A stretch of 64,000 bases of DNA from SIG598 sp045580875 (GTDB taxonomy: Bacteria; Bacillota; Clostridia; Oscillospirales; Acutalibacteraceae): positions 1-64,000 of the forward strand of contig JAZNOP010000117.1 of assembly GCA_045580875.1 (NCBI GenBank), written 5' to 3'. This document shows, one piece after another, positions 19,272 to 26,927 of this stretch (positions are counted from its first letter, which is position 1; each line of letters starts with the position of its first letter). Made by a program: the position numbers and the translations under genes. The notes below the pieces were generated by a model. It worked only from the letters and a program-made list of their open reading frames with translations. It had not been told where the DNA came from and did no database searches.

Positions 19272-20210
19272 TTATTTGAGCTTTTTCTTCTGAAGCGAGG
19301 CTGTGTTGCGCTCCCAGAACACTCCGTCGGCATAGCCCTGTATCGATCGGTCACTTTCTGCCATCTCCAGCCGCTTTTCCGTCCACACGCAATAGAGCTC
19401 GTTCTGCTCAATACTAATATAATGTCTTCCCAGCTTTTTAGCCGTCACCGATGTCGAGCCTGAGCCGCCGAATGGATCAAACACGATATCGCCCTCGTTG
19501 CTGCTCGCCAGTATAAGCTTGGCAAGCAGTTTCTCCGGCTTCTGGGTCGGATGGGCTGTATTCTCCGGCATTGACCAGTACGGCACCGAAATATCATCCC
19601 AGAAATTCGACGGGTGTGTATTGCGGAAATTGCCGTCCGCAGTCTCTTCCCAATCCTTCGGTTTGCCATTGACCTTGTAGGGAGCAATCACACGGCGGCG
19701 CTGCATTACTTTGTCCACATTGAAAACATAGTCGTCGGTCAATGTGACAAACCAGATATCCTCCATCGAATTCTTCCAGTTGCGCCGGGCTCCTCTTCCC
19801 TTCTCACGCTGCCATGTAATTCTGTTCTGTATACGGAAATGACGCGCAAGCACATGTCCGATTATCATGCTTGAACGCCAGTCACAGCAGACATACATTG
19901 ATGCATTTTTCTTCATCAGTCGTTTCACCTGCTGTACCCACATCTCCGTATAGCGTTCGTACTCTTCATCTGACGATGCATGGAATTTTGAACCGTGAAA
20001 TTCTTTTTCTATATTATATGGAGGATCAACAATGATCAGGTCGGCAAATTCTGCCGGAAGCAGCGGCATCACTGCGTATGTGTCACCGGCGACGGTTTTA
20101 TCAAGCACTGTCTCCAGCTTCACAGGCTGTTCGATACTCACGCAGCGTTCGAGATATCCGCGTCCATCTTCAACTGTAAGATCAATTGTTTTATTTCTTG
20201 GTGATTTCAT
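19272..20210 (-). CDS. Orphan DNA methyltransferase, beta class (adenine-N6 or cytosine-N4)
   Basis: A 312-residue site-specific methyltransferase. The catalytic motif DPPYNIEKEFHG comes first. The SAM-binding motif FDPFGGSGSTSVTAKKLG comes near the C-terminus after HPTQKPEKLLAKLI, and this order marks the beta class. No restriction nuclease gene is adjacent, so it looks solitary and may be regulatory. The target site cannot be read from the sequence. ATG at 20210 is chosen because AAGGTG precedes it; a longer frame to 20324 lacks a site. It lies between the tRNA operon and opp. Confidence 0.85.
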   Translation of the reverse strand: MKSPRNKTIDLTVEDGRGYLERCVSIEQPVKLETVLDKTVAGDTYAVMPLLPAEFADLIIVDPPYNIEKEFHGSKFHASSDEEYERYTEMWVQQVKRLMKKNASMYVCCDWRSSMIIGHVLARHFRIQNRITWQREKGRGARRNWKNSMEDIWFVTLTDDYVFNVDKVMQRRRVIAPYKVNGKPKDWEETADGNFRNTHPSNFWDDISVPYWSMPENTAHPTQKPEKLLAKLILASSNEGDIVFDPFGGSGSTSVTAKKLGRHYISIEQNELYCVWTEKRLEMAESDRSIQGYADGVFWERNTASLQKKKLK

Positions 20211-20413
20211 ATATACACCTTCATTCCGTAACATTATTTCCCATAAATTATTTGTGCAGCATAACACAAAATGCGGATTTGTATGAGGATAACCTGTTTG
20301 GGGAGAAATTCCCTGCCTGTTCATGATATTCAGTCCGCACCGTCACCGTCTTTCACCTGTAAATGACGGAAAGAAATCTGAACGCAAACAAAGCAGATCA
20401 CGCCAAAAAGTAA

Positions 20414-20444
20414 AAAAAGCACTTGCTTAGAGCAAGTGCTTTTT
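20414..20444 (-). terminator. Terminator of the tRNA operon
   Basis: A perfect 14-bp stem (20414-20427 with 20431-20444) has a 3-base loop and a T-run on the minus strand. It lies just after tRNA-Cys. Confidence 0.92.
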
Positions 20445-20445
20445 C

Positions 20446-20520
20446 TGGAGGCGCCACCCGGATTCGGACCGGGGAATCAGGGTTTTGCAGACCCGTGCCT
20501 TACCACTTGGCTATGGCGCC
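20446..20520 (-). tRNA. tRNA-Cys (GCA)
   Basis: A full cloverleaf reads on the minus strand. The acceptor GGCGCC pairs with GGCGCC, the anticodon loop CTGCAAA holds GCA, and the T-arm has GGTCCGAATCC. CCA is encoded. It is the last tRNA of the operon. Confidence 0.95.
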
Positions 20521-20526
20521 GTATTA

Positions 20527-20560
20527 GTCAAAAACGACGCTTCGAGGCGTCGTTTTTGAC
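20527..20560 (-). terminator. Hairpin inside the tRNA operon between Gly and Cys genes
   Basis: A perfect 14-bp inverted repeat (20527-20540 with 20547-20560) has a 6-base loop and A-rich and T-rich flanks. It resembles a terminator within the operon, and could reduce tRNA-Cys output or act as a processing site. Confidence 0.65.
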
Positions 20561-20562
20561 TT

Positions 20563-20638
20563 TGGAGCGGAATACGAGGCTCGAACTCGCTACCTCCACC
20601 TTGGCAAGGTGGCGCTCTACCAGATGAGCTAATTCCGC
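20563..20638 (-). tRNA. tRNA-Gly (GCC)
   Basis: A 76-base cloverleaf on the minus strand with anticodon GCC in the loop TTGCCAA, GTTCGAGCC in the T-arm and encoded CCA. It is identical in sequence to the plus-strand tRNA-Gly at 21308-21383. Confidence 0.96.
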
Positions 20639-20641
20639 GAA

Positions 20642-20717
20642 TGGTGCTTCAGGCCAGAATCGAACTGGCGACACGTGGTTTTTCAGTCCACTGCTCTACC
20701 AACTGAGCTACCGAAGC
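20642..20717 (-). tRNA. tRNA-Phe (GAA)
   Basis: A 76-base cloverleaf on the minus strand with anticodon GAA in CTGAAAA, acceptor GCTTCGG pairing with CTGAAGC, and encoded CCA. Confidence 0.96.
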
Positions 20718-20722
20718 AGATA

Positions 20723-20799
20723 TGGCGACCCAGAACGGGCTCGAACCGTCGACCTCCAGCGTGACAGGCTGGCGTTCTAACCAACTGAACTACTGGGCC
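20723..20799 (-). tRNA. tRNA-Asp (GTC)
   Basis: A 77-base cloverleaf on the minus strand with anticodon GTC in CTGTCAC, acceptor GGCCCAG pairing with CTGGGTC, and encoded CCA. Confidence 0.95.
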
Positions 20800-20806
20800 A
20801 AAAAGG

Positions 20807-20882
20807 TGGTGGGAACAACAGGGCTCGAACCTGTGTCCCCCTGCTTGTAAGGCAGGTGCTCTCCCAGCTGAGCTATGCTCCC
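20807..20882 (-). tRNA. tRNA-Val (TAC)
   Basis: A 76-base cloverleaf on the minus strand with anticodon TAC in CTTACAA, acceptor GGGAGCA pairing with TGTTCCC, and encoded CCA. It is the first tRNA of the operon. Confidence 0.95.
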
Positions 20883-20930
20883 ATGTACATTCGACGAGAA
20901 AATTGCTGGAGCTCGTCGGCGACGTGTTAT

Positions 20931-20959
20931 ATTCTACTACATCGTTGCGCCGTTGTCAA
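20931..20959 (-). promoter_or_regulatory. Promoter of the Val-Asp-Phe-Gly-Cys tRNA operon
   Basis: On the minus strand TTGACA (20954-20959) and TAGAAT (20931-20936) are exactly 17 bases apart, about 50 bases before tRNA-Val. Confidence 0.85.
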
Positions 20960-21260
20960 CACTTATTTTTTGTTTTTTTGAATTTTTTATCCGGCTATTA
21001 TTTACACACATACTTCTGCCTGATCCATACCCAACCTGTTGTCAATTATACTTCATACAGCTCATATATGCAAGGCCATCTTTCTCCGGCGCATATCCGC
21101 TGTACAGATGCTGCAAGGGAACCAGCTGTGAACAAGCCATGTGCTGTATACCTATATGAAGCCAGGCAAAGCACCGTCCTGTCTTTTCATTATAATTAAC
21201 GCTGTGTTCAGGCACCAATCACGCTTTTCAAAAATTATTTGACTTTTTTCGAATTAGTGC
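20960..21260. other. Intergenic stretch between divergent tRNA promoters, no gene seen
   Basis: About 300 bases between the two divergent tRNA promoters. Short open frames here lack ribosome sites, and no structured RNA or family motif was recognised. Confidence 0.5.
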
Positions 21261-21289
21261 TTGACATTTTCAAATCAAGCCTATATAAT
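21261..21289 (+). promoter_or_regulatory. Promoter of the lone tRNA-Gly
   Basis: Consensus TTGACA (21261-21266) and TATAAT (21284-21289) are 17 bases apart, ending 19 bases before the tRNA. Confidence 0.92.
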
Positions 21290-21307
21290 ATTGCAAGTAA
21301 ACGGCAC

Positions 21308-21383
21308 GCGGAATTAGCTCATCTGGTAGAGCGCCACCTTGCCAAGGTGGAGGTAGCGAGTTCGAGCCTCGTATTCCGCTCCA
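21308..21383 (+). tRNA. tRNA-Gly (GCC), second copy
   Basis: A 76-base cloverleaf, base for base identical to the minus-strand copy at 20563-20638 and in opposite orientation. It has its own consensus promoter and terminator, so it is a single-gene transcript. Confidence 0.97.
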
Positions 21384-21385
21384 TG

Positions 21386-21415
21386 ACTCCGGCTTAATCA
21401 GCCGGAGTTTTTTTA
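21386..21415 (+). terminator. Terminator of the lone tRNA-Gly
   Basis: A 9-bp stem ACTCCGGCT / AGCCGGAGT (21386-21394 with 21400-21408) is followed by seven T residues. Confidence 0.93.
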
Positions 21416-21447
21416 TGCCCTTTTTTATGTTTAATTTTTTTATTATA

Positions 21448-21476
21448 TTGTCAAATTGTAAAAAATATTATATAAT
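21448..21476 (+). promoter_or_regulatory. Promoter upstream of the PHP-domain gene
   Basis: TTGTCA (21448-21453) and TATAAT (21471-21476) are 17 bases apart, about 85 bases before the start codon. Confidence 0.75.
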
Positions 21477-21560
21477 AACATTATTATACATTATTCTACG
21501 CCTCTGTCGGTCAGCACAGAGCGCAGTATTTTATCAAAAGAGAAAGAGAGTTGTAAATTC

Positions 21561-22418
21561 ATGCCCGCCGACCTGCACTGTCATACCAAGATCTCAGACG
21601 GCTCCACCACGCTCGACGATCTCATACTTATCGCCAAGCGCCGCCGTATGCAGACTATTTCAGTGACCGATCACGACACCGTCGCCGGTGTCACACGCGC
21701 CAAGATACTTGGCGACCGACACGGAATAGAGATAATCCCCGGTGTGGAATTCTCCTGCTTCGACTACAAACGCGGCCGCAAGGTTCACCTGCTCGCCTAT
21801 ATGTTTTCCGATCCCGACCGCCTTGCCGGTATGTGCAAGCGTATTTCCGATGCCCGCAAGGCTGCATCAGCAAAAATGATATCCAAGGTAATGCGGTTCT
21901 ACCCCATCACTTCGGACATGGTAGTCCGCACCGCCTCCGGCAGCACCAACATCTTCAAGCAGCACATAATGCAGACCCTCATGAACGCCGGCTATGCCCG
22001 CACTGTATTCGGTGATCTTTACGATCATCTCTTCAGCTCAAAGGGCGGAACCTGTGTTGTCGAGCCGGAGTATCCTGATGTATTTGAGGTGCTTGAGCTC
22101 CTGCAGAGCGCAAGCGCAGTCACGGTTCTCGCTCACCCCAAGCTTTACGACAGCCTCGAGCTGCTTCCGGAGCTTGTCGATGCCGGACTTGACGGCATTG
22201 AAGTATGGCATCCGAGCTGCTCGGAAGAAGATATCAACGAGCTTCTCGGCATCGCAAAAAAACGCAATCTGATAACCACCGGCGGTTCTGATTTCCATGG
22301 AATGTACACAAGAAATCCTGTTCCCCTTGGAACCTGCACAACCCCCGACGAATGTCTTGCCGCAATGCGCACAAGACATAGTCAGAAACTCAAGCAGAAA
22401 CGTGCGGCAAAGGTCTGA
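21561..22418 (+). CDS. PHP-domain phosphoesterase (YciV / RNase AM-like)
   Basis: A 285-residue PHP-family hydrolase. The metal-binding motifs are DLHCHTKISDGS (residues 4-15), TDHDTVAG (36-43), the glutamate in PGVEFSC, HLLAYMF, a histidine in LAHPKL and the closing GGSDFHG. This arrangement is that of the COG0613 group. It includes E. coli YciV (RNase AM), which trims RNA 5' ends and 3',5'-bisphosphonucleotides. RNA or nucleotide processing is therefore likely, though the exact substrate is inferred. ATG at 21561 follows a weak AAAGAGAG. Confidence 0.85.
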   Translation: MPADLHCHTKISDGSTTLDDLILIAKRRRMQTISVTDHDTVAGVTRAKILGDRHGIEIIPGVEFSCFDYKRGRKVHLLAYMFSDPDRLAGMCKRISDARKAASAKMISKVMRFYPITSDMVVRTASGSTNIFKQHIMQTLMNAGYARTVFGDLYDHLFSSKGGTCVVEPEYPDVFEVLELLQSASAVTVLAHPKLYDSLELLPELVDAGLDGIEVWHPSCSEEDINELLGIAKKRNLITTGGSDFHGMYTRNPVPLGTCTTPDECLAAMRTRHSQKLKQKRAAKV

Positions 22419-22472
22419 CATTGACGCTGCGCGTAACATACCGTAATTTTCACTAAGACAAGGAGGGTCTGT

Positions 22473-22511
22473 TTGACATTTACCAGTAATGCAATAGCAG
22501 CTGCGGCATAG
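22473..22511 (+). other. Candidate 12-codon leader ORF upstream of the CD3324-type gene
   Basis: A strong AAGGAGGG (22460-22467) is followed 5 bases later by TTG and 12 codons reading MTFTSNAIAAAA, then TAG. A GC-rich imperfect hairpin lies next (about 22511-22536). This is either a leader peptide or a decayed gene start, and no family is recognised. Confidence 0.3.
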
Positions 22512-22579
22512 GCTTGTGCCGCGCCTGCACAGCCTGTGCCCTTTCAAATAAATTTCAACTTTATTTGGAGGAATCTGCC

Positions 22580-22849
22580 ATGGGCTACAAAAACAGTATA
22601 AATGTTCTCCCTGCTGAGCTGATTGCTCAGATTCAGCTATATATTGACGGTGAATACCTTTATATTCCGCGCAGGAGCGAAAAACGCAGAAACTGGGGCG
22701 ACAGCACCGGTTATCGTCAGAATCTGCAGGCTCGCAACCTTGAAATCGCGCGCAAATATAATTCCGGAATCAGCGTCAGAAAGCTGTCAGAGGAATATTT
22801 TCTTTCCCCTCAGGGAATCTACAGGATACTGTCAAAACACAATAGCTGA
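22580..22849 (+). CDS. CD3324-family small HTH protein
   Basis: An 89-residue protein. The N-terminal half contains LPAELIAQIQLYIDGEYLYIPRRSEKRRNWG, a pattern seen in the CD3324 and Mor-like families of Clostridia. The C-terminal half, with ISVRKLSEEYFLSPQGIYRIL, is a helix-turn-helix. A DNA-binding regulator is likely, but targets are unknown. ATG at 22580 sits behind TTGGAGGA. A terminator follows at 22855. Confidence 0.7.
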   Translation: MGYKNSINVLPAELIAQIQLYIDGEYLYIPRRSEKRRNWGDSTGYRQNLQARNLEIARKYNSGISVRKLSEEYFLSPQGIYRILSKHNS

Positions 22850-22854
22850 CAGAG

Positions 22855-22879
22855 ACCGCACGCCTTACCGGTGTGCGGT
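22855..22879 (+). terminator. Terminator after the CD3324-type gene
   Basis: A 10-bp stem (22855-22864 with 22870-22879, one G-U pair) has a 5-base loop and a T-rich tail. Confidence 0.85.
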
Positions 22880-22971
22880 TTTCTACTTTTTTATACATAA
22901 TTATTTTGTTGCTTTTTTCCAGTAATCAATGCATGCTATAATTTGTACAGCAATAAAAGGAGGCATAAATT

Positions 22972-23520
22972 ATGGAAAGAATAATCAAAACCGTAACCGA
23001 TGAATACAGCGTACGCGCACTTGAGCTTGTAGAGAAGGTATTCACAGAATATGAAAACGAAGCGGAAGGCAAGCTCGTCCGCCGCCTTGTAGAGGAAATC
23101 CGTTCAAAGAAGTATTATCTTCCCGAGCTGGAGCTTATAATGACCGATGAACACGACGAAATAATCGGTTACGTCATGTTCTCACGTTTCCATATCGAGG
23201 GCAAATATGATGACAAACTGCTTATTCTCACCCCGGCTGCCGTCAAGACCGAGCTTCAGAGACAGCACATCTCCAAGGATCTTATCGAGCATGGACTTGC
23301 AAAAGCAGCTGCGCTCGGATACAAAGCTGTCATCGTTGAAGGAAATCCCCGCAATTATAACCCCAGAGGCTTCAGCACTGCTGCAAATTACGGCATTGTC
23401 CCCGGTCCTAATATGCATCTGCCCCACATCGACTGTCTTATGGCACTTGAGCTTGTTCCTGGCGGACTTGACGGCATAAGCGGCACTCTTGACTACAGCT
23501 TCTACGACACACTTACCTGA
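22972..23520 (+). CDS. GNAT family N-acetyltransferase
   Basis: A 182-residue acetyl-CoA-dependent acetyltransferase of the YhbS-like type. IIGYVMFSRF forms the central strand. The pyrophosphate-binding region follows LLILTPAAVKTELQRQHISKDLIEHGL, with the Q/R-x-x-x-I pattern slightly altered. VIVEGNPRNYNPRGF completes the fold. The acceptor substrate is unknown. It has its own extended -10 (TGCTATAAT, 22934-22942), and the ribosome site AAAAGGAGG is strong. The next gene starts 26 bases later and is probably co-transcribed. Confidence 0.82.
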   Translation: MERIIKTVTDEYSVRALELVEKVFTEYENEAEGKLVRRLVEEIRSKKYYLPELELIMTDEHDEIIGYVMFSRFHIEGKYDDKLLILTPAAVKTELQRQHISKDLIEHGLAKAAALGYKAVIVEGNPRNYNPRGFSTAANYGIVPGPNMHLPHIDCLMALELVPGGLDGISGTLDYSFYDTLT

Positions 23521-23546
23521 ACTTATACCAAGGAGCAACCAACTCA

Positions 23547-24260
23547 ATGAATAAACTTGATCGCTATACACATCTGTTCAATAAAAATCACCTGATGGGA
23601 CCTAACAGCATACGCCTTCTCAATGAAATGCTCGAGAAGTGCCCCATTGAAAACGGTCTGAGAATTCTCGACCTCGGCTGCGGCAAGGGACTGACTACAC
23701 ATTTTCTTGTGCGCGAAACGAATGCTCAGGTCTTTGCAACCGATCTGTGGGTCAGTGCGGCAGAAAACTACAATCAGTTCATCGAGTGGGGAATCGCAGA
23801 AAACACAATTCCCATTCATGCTGATGCAAACGATCTGCCGTATGCGGATAACTTTTTCGACGCAATCGTCAGCATAGATTCATTCCACTACTTCGCACAT
23901 AATGACGGTTTCTTCGAGACAAGGCTGCTTCCGCTTCTCAAGAAGGGCGGCAGGGCAATCATTGCTATTCCCGCGCTCAAATGTGAATTTGACGGTACAC
24001 TGCCTGAGGTTTATCAGGAATGGCTCAGCTTTGATGAAAATGATTACGAGCTTTTCCACAGCCTTGACTGGTGGGTGTCACACTTTGACACAGGCGCTGG
24101 ACTTGAAGTAACCCACAAATTTGAACTCGACAGCGCTGATGCAGCATGGAATGACTGGTTCGCCTCCGGACATGAATTCGCTCTCAGGGATGAGGAGTTT
24201 TTCAAAAAAGGACTTGATGAAATTATCTTGATTATCGGATTTGTCCTGGAGCGCAAATAA
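23547..24260 (+). CDS. Class I SAM-dependent methyltransferase
   Basis: A 237-residue methyltransferase. Motif I ILDLGCGKGLTTHFLV (near 38-53) binds SAM. The acidic residue follows in VFATDLWVSA, then HADANDLPYADNFFDAIVSIDSFHYF corresponds to motifs II and III. The size and the FHYF motif resemble small-molecule methyltransferases rather than rRNA enzymes. The substrate is unknown. It probably shares a transcript with the upstream acetyltransferase. Confidence 0.85.
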   Translation: MNKLDRYTHLFNKNHLMGPNSIRLLNEMLEKCPIENGLRILDLGCGKGLTTHFLVRETNAQVFATDLWVSAAENYNQFIEWGIAENTIPIHADANDLPYADNFFDAIVSIDSFHYFAHNDGFFETRLLPLLKKGGRAIIAIPALKCEFDGTLPEVYQEWLSFDENDYELFHSLDWWVSHFDTGAGLEVTHKFELDSADAAWNDWFASGHEFALRDEEFFKKGLDEIILIIGFVLERK

Positions 24261-24389
24261 AGCTAATATAAAAAAGCGCATCAATAAGCCATTTTTCGCT
24301 GCGTTGCGCCAATGTTAACCGGCATTGCTTGCCTTTTCAAGCATGGTTGTGCTACACTACAGGCATACCACGAAGGAGGAATCGCAACC

Positions 24390-24851
24390 ATGCTTAACGA
24401 AAACATCAAAACACTCAGAAAAGCAAAAGGTCTTACTCAGGAAGATCTTGCTGCCAGACTTCATGTCGTGCGGCAGACGGTTTCCAAATGGGAGAAAGGA
24501 CTGTCGGTACCTGATGCCGACACCCTGCAGAAGCTCGCAGAAGAGCTTGAAGTTGAGGTAAGTCAGCTTCTTGGCGCAGAAATACCTGCACCGCAGAACA
24601 ATAATGAAATAGCACAGCAGCTGGCGGCTATAAACGAGCAGTTGGTATCCAAAAACCGCCGCTCACGCCGTGTATTGAAAATAATCGGAATTGTCGCGCT
24701 TGCTTATGCCGTCATACAGATTCTTCTCTTTATCGCTACCTGTTCCGCTGCAAGCTGCTATACATTCAATACAAAAACAGGTTATGACGAGTGCATCAGT
24801 TATTCTGACATATACCTCAGCGATTCTGATGTTCTGGAAATTTACGAATAA
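24390..24851 (+). CDS. XRE-family HTH regulator with a C-terminal membrane segment
   Basis: A 153-residue protein. Residues 1-65 form a Cro/CI-type helix-turn-helix (IKTLRKAKGLTQEDLAARL, VRQTVSKWEKGLSVPD). A charged linker leads to one membrane helix at about 92-113 and a short external tail with several tyrosines and acidic residues. Membrane-anchored XRE proteins are common in Clostridia and may sense membrane or wall state. The start is ATG at 24390 behind GAAGGAGGA. A weak promoter (TTGCCT, TACACT, 24329-24358) lies upstream. Confidence 0.82.
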   Translation: MLNENIKTLRKAKGLTQEDLAARLHVVRQTVSKWEKGLSVPDADTLQKLAEELEVEVSQLLGAEIPAPQNNNEIAQQLAAINEQLVSKNRRSRRVLKIIGIVALAYAVIQILLFIATCSAASCYTFNTKTGYDECISYSDIYLSDSDVLEIYE

Positions 24852-24890
24852 CAGTTTTTCATTCAATAAATCAGATATCAGCAACAGCAC

Positions 24891-24931
24891 AACCCGCTGC
24901 CTTTTCTCTATGAAAAAGCAGCGGGTTTTCA
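24891..24931 (+). terminator. Terminator after the XRE regulator
   Basis: The stem AACCCGCTGC / GCAGCGGGTT (24891-24900 with 24918-24927) extends inward through T-rich and A-rich strands and is followed by TTT. Confidence 0.88.
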
Positions 24932-25007
24932 AATTGATTTGCTGATGTATGCAGGTTTATAATTATTTCAGAAAGTGCTTTCAGTAAAATCTTAAAGGAG
25001 AATTATT

Positions 25008-25457
25008 ATGACTGACTTCAGCGCCACCGGCAAATATTACACTATAGGGCATCTCGTTCAGATGACCGGACTTACCGACAGGACTATTCGCAGCTATCTC
25101 TCTTCCGGTATAATTGAGGGAGAAAAGATAAACGGTGTGTGGCATTTCACCCCGGAGCAAACCGAAGAATTCATATCTCATCCGGCGGTACGTCCAAGTC
25201 TTCAGGCAAAAAGGAATGCCCTGGTTTATGATTTTATGCTTGAGGATAAGCGAAAAGAACACGAATGCTGCATTATTCTGGATATTCCTGAAGGCAGTAA
25301 GCAGGAGATAGCTGAGTATTTCTGCTATGCAATAAACAATGGCGATTTCTGCAATCTGCGTTTTTCATTTGATGGAATTGCAAAGACACCCAGAATTATT
25401 CTGAAAGGCTCGACAAACGAAGTGCTTGAGCTGGTGAACAGATATTATAATCGGTAA
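25008..25457 (+). CDS. MerR-like HTH protein with an uncharacterised C-terminal domain
   Basis: A 149-residue protein. Residues 10-60 (YYTIGHLVQMTGLTDRTIRS, then SGIIEGEKINGVWHF) form a MerR-type winged helix. The rest, from about 75, contains HECCIILDIP and ALVYDFML-type sequence and two alpha-beta units that could be a ligand or dimerisation domain. No cysteine pair of metal-type MerR proteins is present. The target is unknown. ATG at 25008 follows AAAGGAGAA. Confidence 0.7.
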   Translation: MTDFSATGKYYTIGHLVQMTGLTDRTIRSYLSSGIIEGEKINGVWHFTPEQTEEFISHPAVRPSLQAKRNALVYDFMLEDKRKEHECCIILDIPEGSKQEIAEYFCYAINNGDFCNLRFSFDGIAKTPRIILKGSTNEVLELVNRYYNR

Positions 25458-25488
25458 AGGTAAACGAATAATTAACCAATGAAAACTC

Positions 25489-25560
25489 GGGACTTTGTCC
25501 CAAACCCTACAAGGACGCTGTCCTTGACCTGCGACCTTTTGAAAAAGGTCGATCAAAACT
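25489..25560. repeat. Three-hairpin repeat, unit A
   Basis: Three small hairpins stand in a row: 25489-25501 (GGGAC-TTT-GTCCC), 25511-25525 (AAGGAC-GCT-GTCCTT) and 25533-25550 (GACCTTT-TGAA-AAAGGTC), ending in ATCAAAACT. The same order occurs twice at 51.4-51.6 kb with paired base changes in the stems. Confidence 0.85.
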
Positions 25561-25604
25561 TTCTTGCTTTTCTCTATCTCACGCATCAAATAAACCATAA
25601 AAAA

Positions 25605-25641
25605 TCCGCTGCGAGTGACCGTTAAGATCATCCGCAGCGGA
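25605..25641 (-). terminator. Terminator of gap
   Basis: A perfect 9-bp stem TCCGCTGCG / CGCAGCGGA (25605-25613 with 25633-25641) is followed by a T-run on the minus strand, downstream of the gap stop. Confidence 0.85.
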
Positions 25642-25675
25642 CGTTTTTATTTAATTAGCCCGATTCAAGCAATAA

Positions 25676-26695
25676 TTACTGCTTGTCAACGCTGTCCATG
25701 TATGCGATGAGGTCGAGGCACTTGTTGGAATAACCCCACTCATTGTCATACCAGGAAACGAGCTTGAAGAAGTTGCCGTTCAGAGCGATACCAGCGGTAG
25801 CGTCGTAGATGGAAGTACGGCTGTCAGAATAGAAGTCGCTGGAGACAACAGCGTCCTCAGTGTAACCGAGGATACCCTTCATCTCGTTCTCAGAAGCTTC
25901 CTTAAGAGCAGCATTGATCTCTTCCATGGTGGTGGACTTCTCAAGGCGGACAGTCAGGTCAACGACGGAAACGTCGAGGGTCGGTACGCGGAATGCCATA
26001 CCGGTGAGCTTGCCCTTAACCTCAGGAATAACAAGAGCGCAAGCCTTTGCAGCACCAGTGGAGGAAGGAATGATGTTGCCAGCTGCTGCACGGCCGCCGC
26101 GCCAGTCCTTAGCAGAAGGACCGTCAACGGTCTTCTGGGTAGCGGTGGTGGAGTGAACAGTGGTCATGAGACCCTCGATGATGCCGAACTTGTCGTTGAT
26201 GACCTTGGTCATCGGAGCAAGGCAGTTGGTGGTGCAGGATGCGTTGGAAACGACAGTCATGTCGCTGGTGTACTTATCAAGGTTAACGCCGCATACGAAG
26301 GTCGGGGTCTCCTTATCCTTTGCAGGAGCAGAGATAACAACCTTGCGAGCGCCAGCTGCGATATGAGCAGAAGCCTTCTCGGTGGTGCAGAAAACGCCGG
26401 TGGACTCAACAACATACTCAGCGCCGCAGGATGCCCAGCCGATGTTTGCGGGATCCTTCTCAGCAAAGGTAGCGATCTCCTTGCCGTTTACGATGAGCTT
26501 GCCGTCCTCAGCCTTGATCTCACCCTGGAACTTGCCATGGATGGTGTCGTACTTGACCATGTATACCATGTAGTCAAGATCGATGAACGGATCGTTGATG
26601 CCGACGATCTCAAACTTCTCCGGCTGTGCAACTGCTGCACGGAAAACGAGACGACCGATACGGCCAAAACCATTGATACCAACTTTAATTGCCAT
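25676..26695 (-). CDS. gap: Glyceraldehyde-3-phosphate dehydrogenase, type I
   Basis: A 339-residue glycolytic enzyme that oxidises glyceraldehyde-3-phosphate with NAD. The Rossmann motif is INGFGRIGR (7-15), with Asp35 in GINDPF favouring NAD. Catalytic Cys154 lies in SNASCTTNC and His181 in TTVHSTTATQ. Length is normal. The start is ATG at 26695 behind AGGGAGGT; a 12-residue longer frame lacks a site. It has its own promoter and terminator, so it is a single-gene unit. Confidence 0.97.
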   Translation of the reverse strand: MAIKVGINGFGRIGRLVFRAAVAQPEKFEIVGINDPFIDLDYMVYMVKYDTIHGKFQGEIKAEDGKLIVNGKEIATFAEKDPANIGWASCGAEYVVESTGVFCTTEKASAHIAAGARKVVISAPAKDKETPTFVCGVNLDKYTSDMTVVSNASCTTNCLAPMTKVINDKFGIIEGLMTTVHSTTATQKTVDGPSAKDWRGGRAAAGNIIPSSTGAAKACALVIPEVKGKLTGMAFRVPTLDVSVVDLTVRLEKSTTMEEINAALKEASENEMKGILGYTEDAVVSSDFYSDSRTSIYDATAGIALNGNFFKLVSWYDNEWGYSNKCLDLIAYMDSVDKQ

Positions 26696-26735
26696 TGGAA
26701 TTACCTCCCTAAAATGATTTGCAATTTGCATTAAT

Positions 26736-26763
26736 ATTATAACTCTTTTGGCGAGATTTACAA
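26736..26763 (-). promoter_or_regulatory. Promoter of gap
   Basis: On the minus strand TTGTAA (26758-26763) and TATAAT (26736-26741) are 16 bases apart, about 40 bases before the start. The remaining intergenic sequence to 26927 shows nothing further. Confidence 0.7.
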
Positions 26764-26927
26764 GTGTTTGTCAGAATTTTAACTTACCTCGGACAAAAAT
26801 CCGCAGTTACACCAATTCGCACTAAAAACGCATGAATTGTTTGTGCAGATTGTCCTGTCATGCAAACACTCACATCTGCCAGAAGAAATTATATCGCGCT
26901 AATATTCTGTATTAACAGCCAGAATAA

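Noticed and set aside
20446..21383. tRNA cluster as an integration site for a mobile element
   Set aside because: No integrase, no partial tRNA copy serving as an attachment repeat, and no foreign gene content. Both tRNA-Gly copies are complete with their own signals.
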